Translations under genes and position numbers: made by a program | The notes under the pieces: generated by a model | Told to the model about the DNA's origin: nothing | The model's database searches: none | The model's input: only the letters and a program-made list of their open reading frames with translations | Origin: JAJPXC01 sp964510535 | Lineage (GTDB): Bacteria; Bacteroidota; Bacteroidia; Bacteroidales; Muribaculaceae | NCBI GenBank assembly: GCA_964510535.1 | Contig: CAZECG010000001.1 | Span: 80,735 to 144,734, forward strand | Length of the DNA: 64,000 nt | Direction: 5' to 3' | Shown: one piece after another, positions 36,489 to 45,113 of the stretch | Layout: each line of letters opens with the position of its first letter | Numbering within the stretch: position 1 is the first letter of the stretch

Positions 36489-36591
36489 ATATAAACCTTT
36501 TGATAAAACTACTGTTTTTGCGCCACAACAAGCCAAATTCAACAATATTTAATAATTAAATATATTTTTTCAGACACGAACATTCATCCCT

Positions 36592-37437
36592 TCACTCCGC
36601 CTCGGCAGTGGAATGATATTCGACAAGTCCGGGCATCGAACAGCGCACTATCTTGGAGATTTCCGCTCCGAAATCAGATGCCACGCGACGAAGCACGTCG
36701 GAATAATTACACGCCGTTGACCCGACAAAGCAGATAGGCACACCCTTGTAATCATATGACGCGATGTTTCGGGTGAAAAACTGCATAAACGCGGTATAGA
36801 CCAATTGATAGACATACTCGTTATCAAGATGTTCCGACAGGAAAAACGAATAGGTCGACAGCGAGCGGTTGGGCAAAGGGGCGGTGTAGACGGCATCCAT
36901 CACATCATCGCTCGTGATGCGGTACTTTTCATAAAACTCTTCGACAAGACGCTTGGGCGCTATCCCTTTCAGACAATCCGCCACAAAAATTTTCCCCAAA
37001 TTAGCCCCCGAACCTTCATCGCCAAGCACAAAGCCCGCCGGCTTGACATTGGCGATTATCGTTTTGCCGTCATACATACACGAGTTTGAACCCGTTCCGA
37101 GTATGCAAGCCAACCCGGGCTGCCGCACCAACAGGCCACGAGCGGCGCCCAGCAAGTCACTCTCAACGGTCACCGGGGTTTTAAACTGCGCCACAAGCGA
37201 CGACTCCATGATTTTGTTTTTCTCTACGTTGGCACATCCCGCGCCATAGAAATACACATGCTCCCAACGTTTTCTGAAAAAAGCTTCGGGCAATTCCAAC
37301 CTGATGCTATGGCTGATTTCGCGACGGCTCTGAAAATACGGATTCAGACCCTCCGTAAATGCGTGTTCAACAATCGTCGCCCCGTCAACGAGCGTCCATT
37401 CAGTGCGGGTGGAACTACTTTCAGCTATTATTTTCAT
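36592..37437 (-). CDS. Second BadF/BcrA-type N-acetylhexosamine kinase
   Basis: A 281-residue kinase of the same family as the protein at 22267-23112. It has the N-terminal loop AESSSTRTEWTLVDG, ILGTGSNSCMYDGK and LGDEGSGANLGK. The first loop reads ESSST where the other copy has DCGST, so the usual Asp/Gly of the phosphate-1 motif is replaced, which may alter activity or specificity. It has its own promoter (37547-37577) and is separated by 151 bases and a -7 box from the salvage operon, so it is probably expressed separately. GlcNAc, MurNAc or anhydro-sugars are candidate substrates. Confidence 0.85.
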   Translation of the reverse strand: MKIIAESSSTRTEWTLVDGATIVEHAFTEGLNPYFQSRREISHSIRLELPEAFFRKRWEHVYFYGAGCANVEKNKIMESSLVAQFKTPVTVESDLLGAARGLLVRQPGLACILGTGSNSCMYDGKTIIANVKPAGFVLGDEGSGANLGKIFVADCLKGIAPKRLVEEFYEKYRITSDDVMDAVYTAPLPNRSLSTYSFFLSEHLDNEYVYQLVYTAFMQFFTRNIASYDYKGVPICFVGSTACNYSDVLRRVASDFGAEISKIVRCSMPGLVEYHSTAEAE

Positions 37438-37546
37438 CTGGTTAAACAGGTATAGATTAAAACCATATGCGTTTTACATTTCAGTCACTGATTCCACAAA
37501 ACCACGAACAAAGCCTTGTGAAACATAAATAAACGCTTACGATACA

Positions 37547-37577
37547 CAAAATTAGTGAAACTTTCTCACCCCACAAA
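37547..37577 (-). promoter_or_regulatory. Promoter of the second sugar kinase
   Basis: On the minus strand TTTG (37574-37577) and TAATTTTG (37547-37554) are separated by 19 bases, a full match to the Bacteroidota promoter. Predicted initiation near 37542 leaves a leader of about 105 bases before the ATG at 37437. Confidence 0.7.
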
Positions 37578-37633
37578 AATATGGTTCCGAAAATCGCTAA
37601 TTCTCTCTTAGCCGCGAATGCGCCAAACGCCAA

Positions 37634-37777
37634 TCATAGCGTCCCGCCATCGGGATTGAAGAAAGTGCCACCGGAGATGTTGGATAAGCGGTCGAACAAC
37701 TCTTTGAGGCAATAGCTTTGAGCAGTTTCGGTTTTTGTTGAGCGCTTGTTACCATATTCAGATTTTAAGTTTGCCAT
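37634..37777 (-). CDS. Hypothetical 47-residue small protein
   Basis: A small open frame from ATG 37777 to TGA 37634. The peptide begins MANLKSEYGNKRSTKTETAQ and contains SYCLKELFDRLSNISGG, a polar and partly helical sequence without a signal peptide or membrane segment. A -7 box TACCTTTG (37811-37818) lies about 34 bases upstream, just after the terminator of the preceding operon, which supports independent transcription. I recognise no family. It could also be the remnant of a larger gene. Confidence 0.4.
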   Translation of the reverse strand: MANLKSEYGNKRSTKTETAQSYCLKELFDRLSNISGGTFFNPDGGTL

Positions 37778-37810
37778 TCTCATAAATGGGAGACAATTTC
37801 ATGGCAATCA

Positions 37811-37818
37811 CAAAGGTA
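37811..37818 (-). promoter_or_regulatory. -7 box upstream of the 47-residue ORF
   Basis: TACCTTTG on the minus strand fits TAnnTTTG. It lies between the terminator at 37824-37865 and the small ORF start at 37777. No -33 TTTG is present at the expected distance because that position falls in the GC-rich terminator stem. Confidence 0.35.
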
Positions 37819-37823
37819 ATGGT

Positions 37824-37865
37824 AAAAAACAGCCCGGCCCGAGCGTTTGGTTCGCTCGGGCCGGG
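37824..37865 (-). terminator. Strong terminator of the NAGPA-PD40-amidase operon
   Basis: A perfect 13-bp GC-rich stem (CCCGGCCCGAGCG with its complement, 37833-37845 and 37853-37865) with a 7-base loop is followed on the minus strand by CTGTTTTTTACC. It begins 21 bases after the amidase stop. Confidence 0.92.
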
Positions 37866-37885
37866 GATAACATCCGGTTAAACTA

Positions 37886-40366
37886 TCAACGGGAAACCAC
37901 TACACGGTTCACTATCGTTTTACCGTCACAAGTAGTGACGCGAAGCAGATAGACCCCGCTTTCAATCGACGAGACATTGAACACAGTGCCGCCCGAAACC
38001 TCGGCGACTACGGCACCAGCCACGTTGACAAGCTGCATTTTGGCGATTCCCGCCTCGACGCCTTCAACGTTAATCACGTCGCTTGCCGGTATCGGATAGA
38101 TGTTGACATTATCGGTGCCGTTGGCAGCGATGTCGCTCACGCCGCCGGCTGCACCGTTGCGATAGAGCATATCGTCAAGCACTATCGCCCCCATCTTGGT
38201 GATGGGGCTTTCAACCTGTACAATCTTCACGCGGTCAACATTGTAGACATATCCTGCCTCAAGGTCATCGAGTACAACTTCATGATATTCCCATCCGCGG
38301 AACGTCAGAGCGCACAAGCGATGCCATTTCGTGTCAGTTCCGGCGGTCACTCCAATCCAAAGTTCATGGTTAGAAAAATCACCGTTGACATACAGCCCGA
38401 CACGGTCACCCGTCTCAAGCGATTGAGGCTCGGCTACCGAGTAATTCCACATCGCTTCACCGTCGTGGGTGTCGGCAAACGAATATGACAACTTGACGGC
38501 TCCCGCACCAAAGAGTTTGGGATTGGTCGATTTGATTGCGGTCGGTTTCAAGGTCAAGCCCTTGCTGGCTTCAAGATTACCGACAAGCACGGCGGGACTG
38601 TCGAACGTCTCGATTACCGGAGCCTCAGGCTGGTCAGTGACATCTTTCGCATAGAACTCAAACGAGAGGTCTTCATCCATCGGGAGCGACTCGGTGTCGC
38701 GAAGCTCGCTGGAAAGTTTGAATTTGTACTTCTCTCCTACGGTCAGGTTGCCCTGCACTGCGAACACAGCGTTACCGAAGCTATTGCCGAGCTTGTTATA
38801 CTGGCAGGCGCGGGTGTTGAAACTCACTTTTTTGTTCTTCGAATCAGTGATGGTGACAAGATCCAGGATGCCGGAGGGCTTGATGGTACAGTCAAAACGC
38901 ACCTCAACGGTTGGAGCGGCGTAATGCACCGTACCCTCGTTGGCGGGATAATACCCAAGCACATCCAGGCGCCAACGGTTGCGGGTTGTGAAGCTGAAAG
39001 TCACAGGCTCCATAAGCTGAGGATGAGAGTAGTATTTATCAGGAGTTTTCGCTGTTGCGGCGATATTGACCGTATAAGTCACCTCAGGGTCATACGACAA
39101 CTCGGGGATGAAGCTTGCTCTATGGTTATTATCGGCATATTTCCAATAACCCGCCACCGCGGGGGTGATTGTGAACGCTTCCTCAAACGACTCCTGGTCA
39201 ACGTCGGTGTTAAACTGAAGTTCAATAGGCGATGAACAGCTCACAAGACCGTCAGCAGCGGCGATGGGACCTTTGACCGTGATTTCAAGCGGGTACTCGC
39301 GCTTCATGTTGAGTGCCGTGTTGCAATAAGTCACCTCGTTGGCTGTAACGGTTATGGCACGCTCCTCGGTGTAGTATTTGTCTTTGCTTACGCGGAGCGT
39401 GTAATCGCCCGGGGTCACATTGCGCAGCACGAACACACCGTTGAACATGTTGTCGGTAGTGCGTTTTTGCACCACTTTTCCATCTTTGTCAAGAAGCTCG
39501 ACAAGCGCACCGCACACCGGAGCATACTTGTCATGGCCGTGGGTGGTGAAAGACGCTTTAGGTATATCCATTTCGCGCAAATTGTGGTCGTCATAAACCA
39601 CACCGGCAACGTTACCTGTCACGAAACGATCCTCGGTCTCGAAGAAGTCCATGACCGACTTGACAAAGTGCCATGCCTCAAGCCACAAGTAGTCATCGTT
39701 CATCAGACGGTAGGCTTGCGGACGGTGTTCATGCATACCCCCCTCTGATAAAAGGCCGAAAGTATACAGCTCGCGAAGCACACCAAGGCCCGCAGTGCCC
39801 CATCCGGGATAGTAGAACGACACGTCGCCTTCAATTCGGGGTTGGCGGGTCCAGTTGGCCATCTCGTTAGTCTGCAGGTTCTGAGCCACGATGTTGCTCA
39901 ACGTCACATTCTCGGGATAACGTGGAGTGCCCATCGGGTCCTCGCGGTAGAGCATCAGCAGATAGTTGACACTCTCGCCGGCGTTGGAGTGAATCGAAAA
40001 GAACACGTCAGCGCCCCAGCTGGTCGCTTCTCGTCCGATACCTCCCAGCGAGCGGTCGTCCGCTGTCGTGTTCTTGACACGCGACAACATCACATTGGGT
40101 TTCACTGAATCTGCAGTAGTACCGCAAATCGAGTCGATGATGTGATACATATGCAACCCTTTGTAGAGGTTACTCTTCGACTCCCAATATCCGGCCGTAT
40201 CGCCTTGCTCGAACGGATAAATCTTGATATTACGGTCGTCAGAGTCGTAACCGCCATGACCAGGGTTAATATAAATCTTCAAGTCACTCATTTTAACTGC
40301 CCACACCGACGACAAACCGCCGACAAGAGCCAATAGCAATATTGTTAGACTGCGTTTCATCTTCAT
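37886..40366 (-). CDS. Secreted N-acetylmuramoyl-L-alanine amidase with T9SS sorting domain
   Basis: An 826-residue secreted amidase. A signal peptide (MKMKRSLTILLLALVGG) leads into an Amidase_3 domain at residues about 28-245, with YINPGHGGYD (His37), Glu62, FFSIHSNAG (His126) and LLSEGGMHEH holding the catalytic Glu. A carboxypeptidase-regulatory-like fold (residues about 255-350), Ig-like modules and a carbohydrate-binding-like section follow. The C terminus is a type A sorting domain (VNIYPIPASDVINVEG to the end, with SGVYLLRVTTCDGK), which predicts type IX export and surface attachment. It overlaps the upstream PD40 gene by 4 bases, repeating the PD40-amidase pairing of 3929-8479. Confidence 0.9.
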   Translation of the reverse strand: MKMKRSLTILLLALVGGLSSVWAVKMSDLKIYINPGHGGYDSDDRNIKIYPFEQGDTAGYWESKSNLYKGLHMYHIIDSICGTTADSVKPNVMLSRVKNTTADDRSLGGIGREATSWGADVFFSIHSNAGESVNYLLMLYREDPMGTPRYPENVTLSNIVAQNLQTNEMANWTRQPRIEGDVSFYYPGWGTAGLGVLRELYTFGLLSEGGMHEHRPQAYRLMNDDYLWLEAWHFVKSVMDFFETEDRFVTGNVAGVVYDDHNLREMDIPKASFTTHGHDKYAPVCGALVELLDKDGKVVQKRTTDNMFNGVFVLRNVTPGDYTLRVSKDKYYTEERAITVTANEVTYCNTALNMKREYPLEITVKGPIAAADGLVSCSSPIELQFNTDVDQESFEEAFTITPAVAGYWKYADNNHRASFIPELSYDPEVTYTVNIAATAKTPDKYYSHPQLMEPVTFSFTTRNRWRLDVLGYYPANEGTVHYAAPTVEVRFDCTIKPSGILDLVTITDSKNKKVSFNTRACQYNKLGNSFGNAVFAVQGNLTVGEKYKFKLSSELRDTESLPMDEDLSFEFYAKDVTDQPEAPVIETFDSPAVLVGNLEASKGLTLKPTAIKSTNPKLFGAGAVKLSYSFADTHDGEAMWNYSVAEPQSLETGDRVGLYVNGDFSNHELWIGVTAGTDTKWHRLCALTFRGWEYHEVVLDDLEAGYVYNVDRVKIVQVESPITKMGAIVLDDMLYRNGAAGGVSDIAANGTDNVNIYPIPASDVINVEGVEAGIAKMQLVNVAGAVVAEVSGGTVFNVSSIESGVYLLRVTTCDGKTIVNRVVVSR

Positions 40367-41214
40367 TCAGGATTTGCGGGGTTAATCTGGAACAATTCAC
40401 CTTCGACGGTGGTGAAAATAATTGAACGGGTCGCGGGCGACGCTGTCAACTCGCCGACGATATAATCGGGAGTGGTGGCATTGGCGGTCTCCCCGCTCGT
40501 GAGATTAGCAAGCACAATGGCAGCGTCAGTGACGATGTATCCGTCATCATGCGACACTACGGCGGCGACAGTGTTGTCGTCAATCCAGCATGGGTAATCA
40601 CCTCTCGACATGACCGACTTCAACCCGGTGCCGTCGAGATTGCAGATAAACACACCCTGGAAAGGCTCCGTGAACAGAATCCGGGTGCCGTCGGGAGAAA
40701 GAGAGGCCCACAGATAGCTGTGAGCGTCAGCCACGGGGTCAAGCGTGGTCGACTTCCCATCTACCACCACATCGATATGGTCAAAATCGGTAACCACATA
40801 GGTCTGACGGTCGATAGCTTTCAGCACTCGCATATTGCGGTTAGGCTTCTCAACCTCAGCCACCTTAGCGGCGTTGACATCGTAGCAACGCACATCATGG
40901 TTCAGCAACTTGTTGATTTTGACCGCAGTGCGATAATAGATTTTTGAACCGTCATGCGAGAACGTCGGTTCAAAACCGGCCGCTGCCGACTTGTCAATTA
41001 CCGAAATCTTTCCTGTCGACAAGTCAAGACTGTTAAGTCCGGTGTAGTTGACTGAGGAAAAGAGTAGTGTCGAGCCGTCAGGGCTAAGCACGGGATGATA
41101 CACCTCGCCGGATATATCAATCCGATGCGGAGCCGTGTAATTCGGGACTGACGCCGACGCGCTAAATCCACAAATCGCCAGGACTGACACAAGAAAAACT
41201 GTCTTGATTTTCAT
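40363..41214 (-). CDS. Secreted TolB-like PD40 beta-propeller protein, second copy
   Basis: A 283-residue protein with a signal peptide (MKIKTVFLVSVLAICGFSASA) and PD40 blades: YHPVLSPDGSTLLFSS, EPTFSHDGSKIYYRT and LWASLSPDGTRILFTEP. It overlaps the downstream amidase gene by 4 bases and lies 64 bases after the NAGPA gene, so the three are probably one transcript. It resembles the protein at 3929-4894 in domain type and in being paired with a secreted amidase. The tight coupling suggests that the propeller works with or regulates its amidase, which would need testing. Confidence 0.85.
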   Translation of the reverse strand: MKIKTVFLVSVLAICGFSASASVPNYTAPHRIDISGEVYHPVLSPDGSTLLFSSVNYTGLNSLDLSTGKISVIDKSAAAGFEPTFSHDGSKIYYRTAVKINKLLNHDVRCYDVNAAKVAEVEKPNRNMRVLKAIDRQTYVVTDFDHIDVVVDGKSTTLDPVADAHSYLWASLSPDGTRILFTEPFQGVFICNLDGTGLKSVMSRGDYPCWIDDNTVAAVVSHDDGYIVTDAAIVLANLTSGETANATTPDYIVGELTASPATRSIIFTTVEGELFQINPANPE

Positions 41215-41278
41215 GCTGTTAATCTATAAAATGAACTTATTAAAACTATTTTCACACTATTAGCTCAGGTCAAGACTG

Positions 41279-43813
41279 TCATTTAACAACAATTCTGACC
41301 GGAGTAATGCCGTTGGCTGTTTCCACAACCGCTATGTAAAGACCTGCTGACAAGCCACTTACGTTCACAGAAGCTCTATTGCCGGATACGGAGTGACGGC
41401 TGACAAGAACGCCTGAAGTCGTGTAAATCGCCACAGAGTGCAATTCGCTACTGCTCAACACGTTAGCAACACCATCAATCACAGGATTGGGGGTTACGCT
41501 CACAGCCGCATTGACATCTTGGATGGCTACATCCTCAACTCCCGACGGGTTAAGATACTCGGCTTCAATAGCTTTGATAATCACATAGTGGTCACCATTG
41601 AGCGACGCGTCTTTGGGGAACGTAAACTTGAGTCCGTTAAGCTTCATCGGGAAGCTAATCAAGTCTGAAAGGTCACCATAAGCCGACAGCGGGAACTTCA
41701 CACGATAAGTGCTCAACGCGGCATACCCCTGACCGTCATTGGTTTGCTCAACGTAGTTAGTGCGGGTTGCAACCGGGGTGCGCACATCGAGATGCACCTT
41801 ATCGACCTTCAAATCACTTTCAAACTCTACCCAGACAGCTTCGGGCAAACTGAATAAGGTTGACGATTTTATCAATTCGACCGATGGGGATAGACGCGAT
41901 ACGGCTACCTTGAAATCAACTCGACCGGTTTCACTCATTTTTGTGTCGGAAGTTCCCGATTGTTTGAAAGTCCAACCGGTGAAATCGGTAACAGGCAGAT
42001 ATTTAGCGGTAGGTATCTCAACCGACAGAGATGTCTGGTCGACAAAATCACCGATATTTACAGAGATGGTGGTCTTGCCGTTTTTCAGTCCCTTTAACAC
42101 ACCCTGTTCATTTATGACAGCCACAGTTTCATCCTCGACATTCCAATTGAGACGAGCGGGGTCATAATTGTAAGTGTTCGCGCCGACAGTGGCAGTAACC
42201 TCCATGGTGTATTCGCGGATATGGTCGATTACCAACGGTTTAATACGCATCGCCGCACTGGATGCCGCTACCGTTATATCCTTCGACACCGACACACCGT
42301 TGTATGTCGCGGTGAGCGGGCCTGTTATCGCAGTGCCACCGGCAATAAACACGTTGCCATCACATGAACCGAGGGCTTCAGAGCATGAGAGGGTGTAATC
42401 CTTAAAATCATAATCAACTACATCACCATACTGGTTGTAAGCTATAATCTGCGGGGAGAATGACGAATAAGTCGGGGCGAGCAGATTGACATCGTAAAAT
42501 TCCAGACGGGCCACATTATCGTCCTTCGGAGCGATTGAGTAAAGGAACATACCGTTTGACACCGCGCGCGGAGTACCCTCGGTAGTGGTATTGATTATGG
42601 CACCGTTAAAGTACATTTCAGCCGAGCCACCGGCGTCGCAGTTAACCAGGTCGGAGCAGCCGTAATGTTTTGCCAGTTCACACATCACACGTGACGGGCA
42701 ACCGCCTGACCTGCCGTAGGTCTTGTCGGTTGAGCGGTCAATCACAATCACAAACAGCGTCTTGCCGTCGGCCGACATTCCGTAACCGGTGCGGGAGTAT
42801 ACCTGAGAATTATACGTTTCACTGGTGTTATATGCGGTCAGTTCACCGTCAATCATCACGACGGCGTTGCCTGCAACGAAGTTGTCGAGCTTCACGAGCT
42901 GATTGTTGCGGTCGTAGTAGTTGGTTTCGATCGTCACCTCATCGCCTACAGCCAGTTTGGCGAGTAAATCGCGCTTGTCGCCGCGACCGACAAGGGCTGC
43001 AGCGTGAGTCCCGAGGGTGCCGGTGCCGGCGTTGGGCTTCACTTCAACGACTTTCATTCTGACCGGCTCGCCGATTTTCCATTTTTCGCCCTCAACAAAA
43101 TCGAGCAACACCTCAGTGCTCTCCCCCTCGACTACAGTCCATAGGGGTTTGCCGGTAGAGCCAGTTCCCTGGTTTACGGGACGGAAGGTTTTCGACGCTC
43201 CGTAGAATGAATTGTACAGACCGATTTCGCCGTCTCTCACCACTTTATTTATCTGGTGGATTTCAGGTCCGCCGATTTTATCATGTTTCACATATCCGCG
43301 ATAATACTGGTGGCCGATATGGAGTATTTTGTCAACGTCGATGCCGACTATTCCCATATGTGTCCAACCGCCGTTCCACTGGTCGGCATACATATTTGTC
43401 TCGGTAATCATCTGACCGTTGCGCCCGCTACCGCCATACCCTACGCCATTAAGCACGGGGCTGTAAGGCTCTTGGGTGTTAACCACCCAAAAATTAGCGT
43501 TGGCGCCTGCAAGCACACGCTTTTCGTCGGTTGTCTGTCGCTTCGCCGCATTGACAAGCGGCTCGGTACCCTGACAAGTCTCATTGGCTGTGGTGGTTTC
43601 CATACGATTGTAGGGATTAGTCACATCCATTATCAACATATTGATGTTCAATGGATAGGTTTCAGATCTGAGCCTCTTGTAGGTTACGCCTGGACCGATG
43701 CTCATACTAATCAGTTCATTCACCTCATGCGGATTCCCATTTAACACTATCTGCTCGGCATCCACGGGCAATGCCGCAGCGGCCGCCAATAACAGGAGTA
43801 GACTCTTTTTCAT
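41279..43813 (-). CDS. Secreted phosphodiester glycosidase (NAGPA domain) with T9SS tail
   Basis: An 844-residue secreted protein. After a signal peptide (MKKSLLLLLAAAAALPVDA) comes a NAGPA/DUF2233 domain at residues about 90-435, with the signature GRSGGCPSRVMCELA followed by LVNCDAGGSAEMYFNG. The family cleaves GlcNAc from phosphodiester linkages, as in the human uncovering enzyme, and bacterial members act on cell-wall or surface glycans. A Big_2-like Ig section (VINEQGVLKGLKNGKTTI) follows. The C-terminal type A sorting domain (AAVSVTPNPVIDGVANVLSS to LSAGLYIAVVETANG) marks it for type IX export. Teichoic acids of Gram-positive neighbours are a possible substrate, by inference only. Confidence 0.88.
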   Translation of the reverse strand: MKKSLLLLLAAAAALPVDAEQIVLNGNPHEVNELISMSIGPGVTYKRLRSETYPLNINMLIMDVTNPYNRMETTTANETCQGTEPLVNAAKRQTTDEKRVLAGANANFWVVNTQEPYSPVLNGVGYGGSGRNGQMITETNMYADQWNGGWTHMGIVGIDVDKILHIGHQYYRGYVKHDKIGGPEIHQINKVVRDGEIGLYNSFYGASKTFRPVNQGTGSTGKPLWTVVEGESTEVLLDFVEGEKWKIGEPVRMKVVEVKPNAGTGTLGTHAAALVGRGDKRDLLAKLAVGDEVTIETNYYDRNNQLVKLDNFVAGNAVVMIDGELTAYNTSETYNSQVYSRTGYGMSADGKTLFVIVIDRSTDKTYGRSGGCPSRVMCELAKHYGCSDLVNCDAGGSAEMYFNGAIINTTTEGTPRAVSNGMFLYSIAPKDDNVARLEFYDVNLLAPTYSSFSPQIIAYNQYGDVVDYDFKDYTLSCSEALGSCDGNVFIAGGTAITGPLTATYNGVSVSKDITVAASSAAMRIKPLVIDHIREYTMEVTATVGANTYNYDPARLNWNVEDETVAVINEQGVLKGLKNGKTTISVNIGDFVDQTSLSVEIPTAKYLPVTDFTGWTFKQSGTSDTKMSETGRVDFKVAVSRLSPSVELIKSSTLFSLPEAVWVEFESDLKVDKVHLDVRTPVATRTNYVEQTNDGQGYAALSTYRVKFPLSAYGDLSDLISFPMKLNGLKFTFPKDASLNGDHYVIIKAIEAEYLNPSGVEDVAIQDVNAAVSVTPNPVIDGVANVLSSSELHSVAIYTTSGVLVSRHSVSGNRASVNVSGLSAGLYIAVVETANGITPVRIVVK

Positions 43814-43974
43814 AATCGCATTGTTTTAAGGGTAATTAGATATGGTTGTTAGCATTCTTACATATACACACGAGGGGGTTGTCCGATTTATCATAAGACA
43901 GCCCACAGTCACTCACCACAAAGATATGACTAATAATCCGCATTCTTTGTGTAATAAATGTTAATAATCGCATT
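43814..43974 (-). other. Intergenic region upstream of the NAGPA gene
   Basis: This 161-base gap holds a -7 box for the NAGPA gene (43919-43926) and an 8-bp imperfect hairpin (GGGTTGTC with GACAGCCC, about 43876-43903) that lacks a T run. Confidence 0.4.
43919..43926 (-). promoter_or_regulatory. Putative NAGPA gene promoter -7 box
   Basis: TATCTTTG on the minus strand fits TAnnTTTG, about 105 bases before the ATG at 43813. No -33 TTTG is seen at 19-21 bases. Confidence 0.4.
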
Positions 43975-44979
43975 TTAAACCTTGACTAAGTAGTCACATT
44001 TGGCAAATGTCATGCCGACGCCGGCTTTTAACAGCGACTTGTCGGCTTCATTCCCTTTCAACAGTTCAATGAGCACTTTGGGATAATTAGCCCCCGCCTC
44101 ATATGTAAACGGGAATCCGCCGCCAAACCGAGGATTCAATTCAAGCACATAGAACCGCCCGTCTTTCTCTAAGATGTCACAATCCAAATTACCTATGTGA
44201 CGGAGTGATTCCCCTAACCTCTTTCCGATTCTCTCTATTTCAGGAGACTCTACAATGACAGCCTTATCGGTCTCCCCCGCCCTCATTGCCATTTTTTTCT
44301 TGACAACGACACCGATCATATTACCGTCCAAGTCATTCATCACATCCATCCCAAACTCCTGTCCGTCAACATACTCCTGTATCAGTATGTAATCCTCCCC
44401 CTCAGAAGCGGCGGCCAAAATCGACCTTTTGATTTTTCGCCGCAATGACGCATATACTTCTTCAAACTCTTCAATGTCGACCACTTTCTCAATTCCTATC
44501 GACCCCGACCCCCAACGCGGTTTAAGCATCAATGGGAATTTCAGCACGCCTTCATTTATTTTTTTTACGGCATTTTGATAACCGACAACTGTTATCGGCG
44601 ACAATAAACCCAGCGACTCAACGAAAACCGATGTCTGATACTTGTCAAAGCAAGTTTCTATGACCTCAGGGGATGAAAGTATCAATTTTGTGCCTACCGC
44701 CGCGAAACGAGCCGCGTTATTCGCCAAAATCGGCAATTCAAGGTCATTCAGGCTAATCAAAGCGGTTATCGAATGATTTTTACACAAATCCAACACCGCG
44801 TCAATATAGCCCTCATCATACACAGACGGAACCCGGCACTTTACATCAGCCACACTTAACGCCGGTGCCGACAGTTGCATATCGGCGGCGACAATAAGCC
44901 CCTCACCGTTCAATTGTTCCTTAAAGTATTTCAATAAGTAAGTGCGCCTACCCGCACAAGTGAATAGCAAATTTACCAT
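43975..44979 (-). CDS. ATP-grasp family ligase (CarB-like)
   Basis: A 334-residue ATP-grasp protein similar to those found in capsule and exopolysaccharide loci. The N-terminal pre-ATP-grasp domain starts NLLFTCAGRRTYLLKYF. The ATP-binding part has FPLMLKPRWGSGSIGIEKV and EDYILIQEYVDGQEFGMDV, and the metal-binding end has LELNPRFGGGFPFTYEAG. It should join a carboxylate to an amine or similar nucleophile, but the substrate is unknown. It overlaps the small ORF at 44973-45113 by 7 bases and follows the sugar transferase, so the three genes are coupled. Confidence 0.88.
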   Translation of the reverse strand: MVNLLFTCAGRRTYLLKYFKEQLNGEGLIVAADMQLSAPALSVADVKCRVPSVYDEGYIDAVLDLCKNHSITALISLNDLELPILANNAARFAAVGTKLILSSPEVIETCFDKYQTSVFVESLGLLSPITVVGYQNAVKKINEGVLKFPLMLKPRWGSGSIGIEKVVDIEEFEEVYASLRRKIKRSILAAASEGEDYILIQEYVDGQEFGMDVMNDLDGNMIGVVVKKKMAMRAGETDKAVIVESPEIERIGKRLGESLRHIGNLDCDILEKDGRFYVLELNPRFGGGFPFTYEAGANYPKVLIELLKGNEADKSLLKAGVGMTFAKCDYLVKV

Positions 44980-45113
44980 ACCGATTTCTGTATATATTCC
45001 TCAACTCCGTAGCGCATCGTTATTCGGCCTAATAATCTGCGTAAATTCTGCCCATCAAAAATGAGACATGGAGTTTTAAGCGTTTTGTATTTATCAATAT
45101 CTGTCATTTTCAT
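44973..45113 (-). CDS. 46-residue ORF coupled to the sugar transferase and ATP-grasp genes
   Basis: A small open frame beginning at ATG 45113, which shares its A with the TAA stop of the sugar transferase (TAATG), and ending at TAA 44973, 7 bases inside the ATP-grasp gene. It reads MKMTDIDKYKTLKTPCLIFD at the start and ends YGVEEYIQKSVW. The tight stop-start arrangement on both sides suggests a translated gene. The stretch KTPCLIFDGQNL loosely recalls the N terminus of PLP-dependent alanine racemase or threonine aldolase-like proteins (TPCLLxD), so it may be a truncated remnant. I cannot assign a function. Confidence 0.5.
   Translation of the reverse strand: MKMTDIDKYKTLKTPCLIFDGQNLRRLLGRITMRYGVEEYIQKSVW

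Larger units (their letters stand above)
37438..37885 (-). other. Intergenic region with kinase promoter, small ORF and terminator
   Basis: About 450 bases. It holds the promoter of the second kinase (37547-37577), a 47-codon open frame (37634-37777) with its own -7 box at 37811-37818, and the strong terminator of the upstream amidase operon (37824-37865). Nothing else is recognised. Confidence 0.6.

Noticed and set aside
43876..43903. Hairpin GGGTTGTC/GACAGCCC as a terminator for the ATP-grasp gene
   Set aside because: The stem is only 8 bp with one wobble pair and no T run follows on the minus strand.
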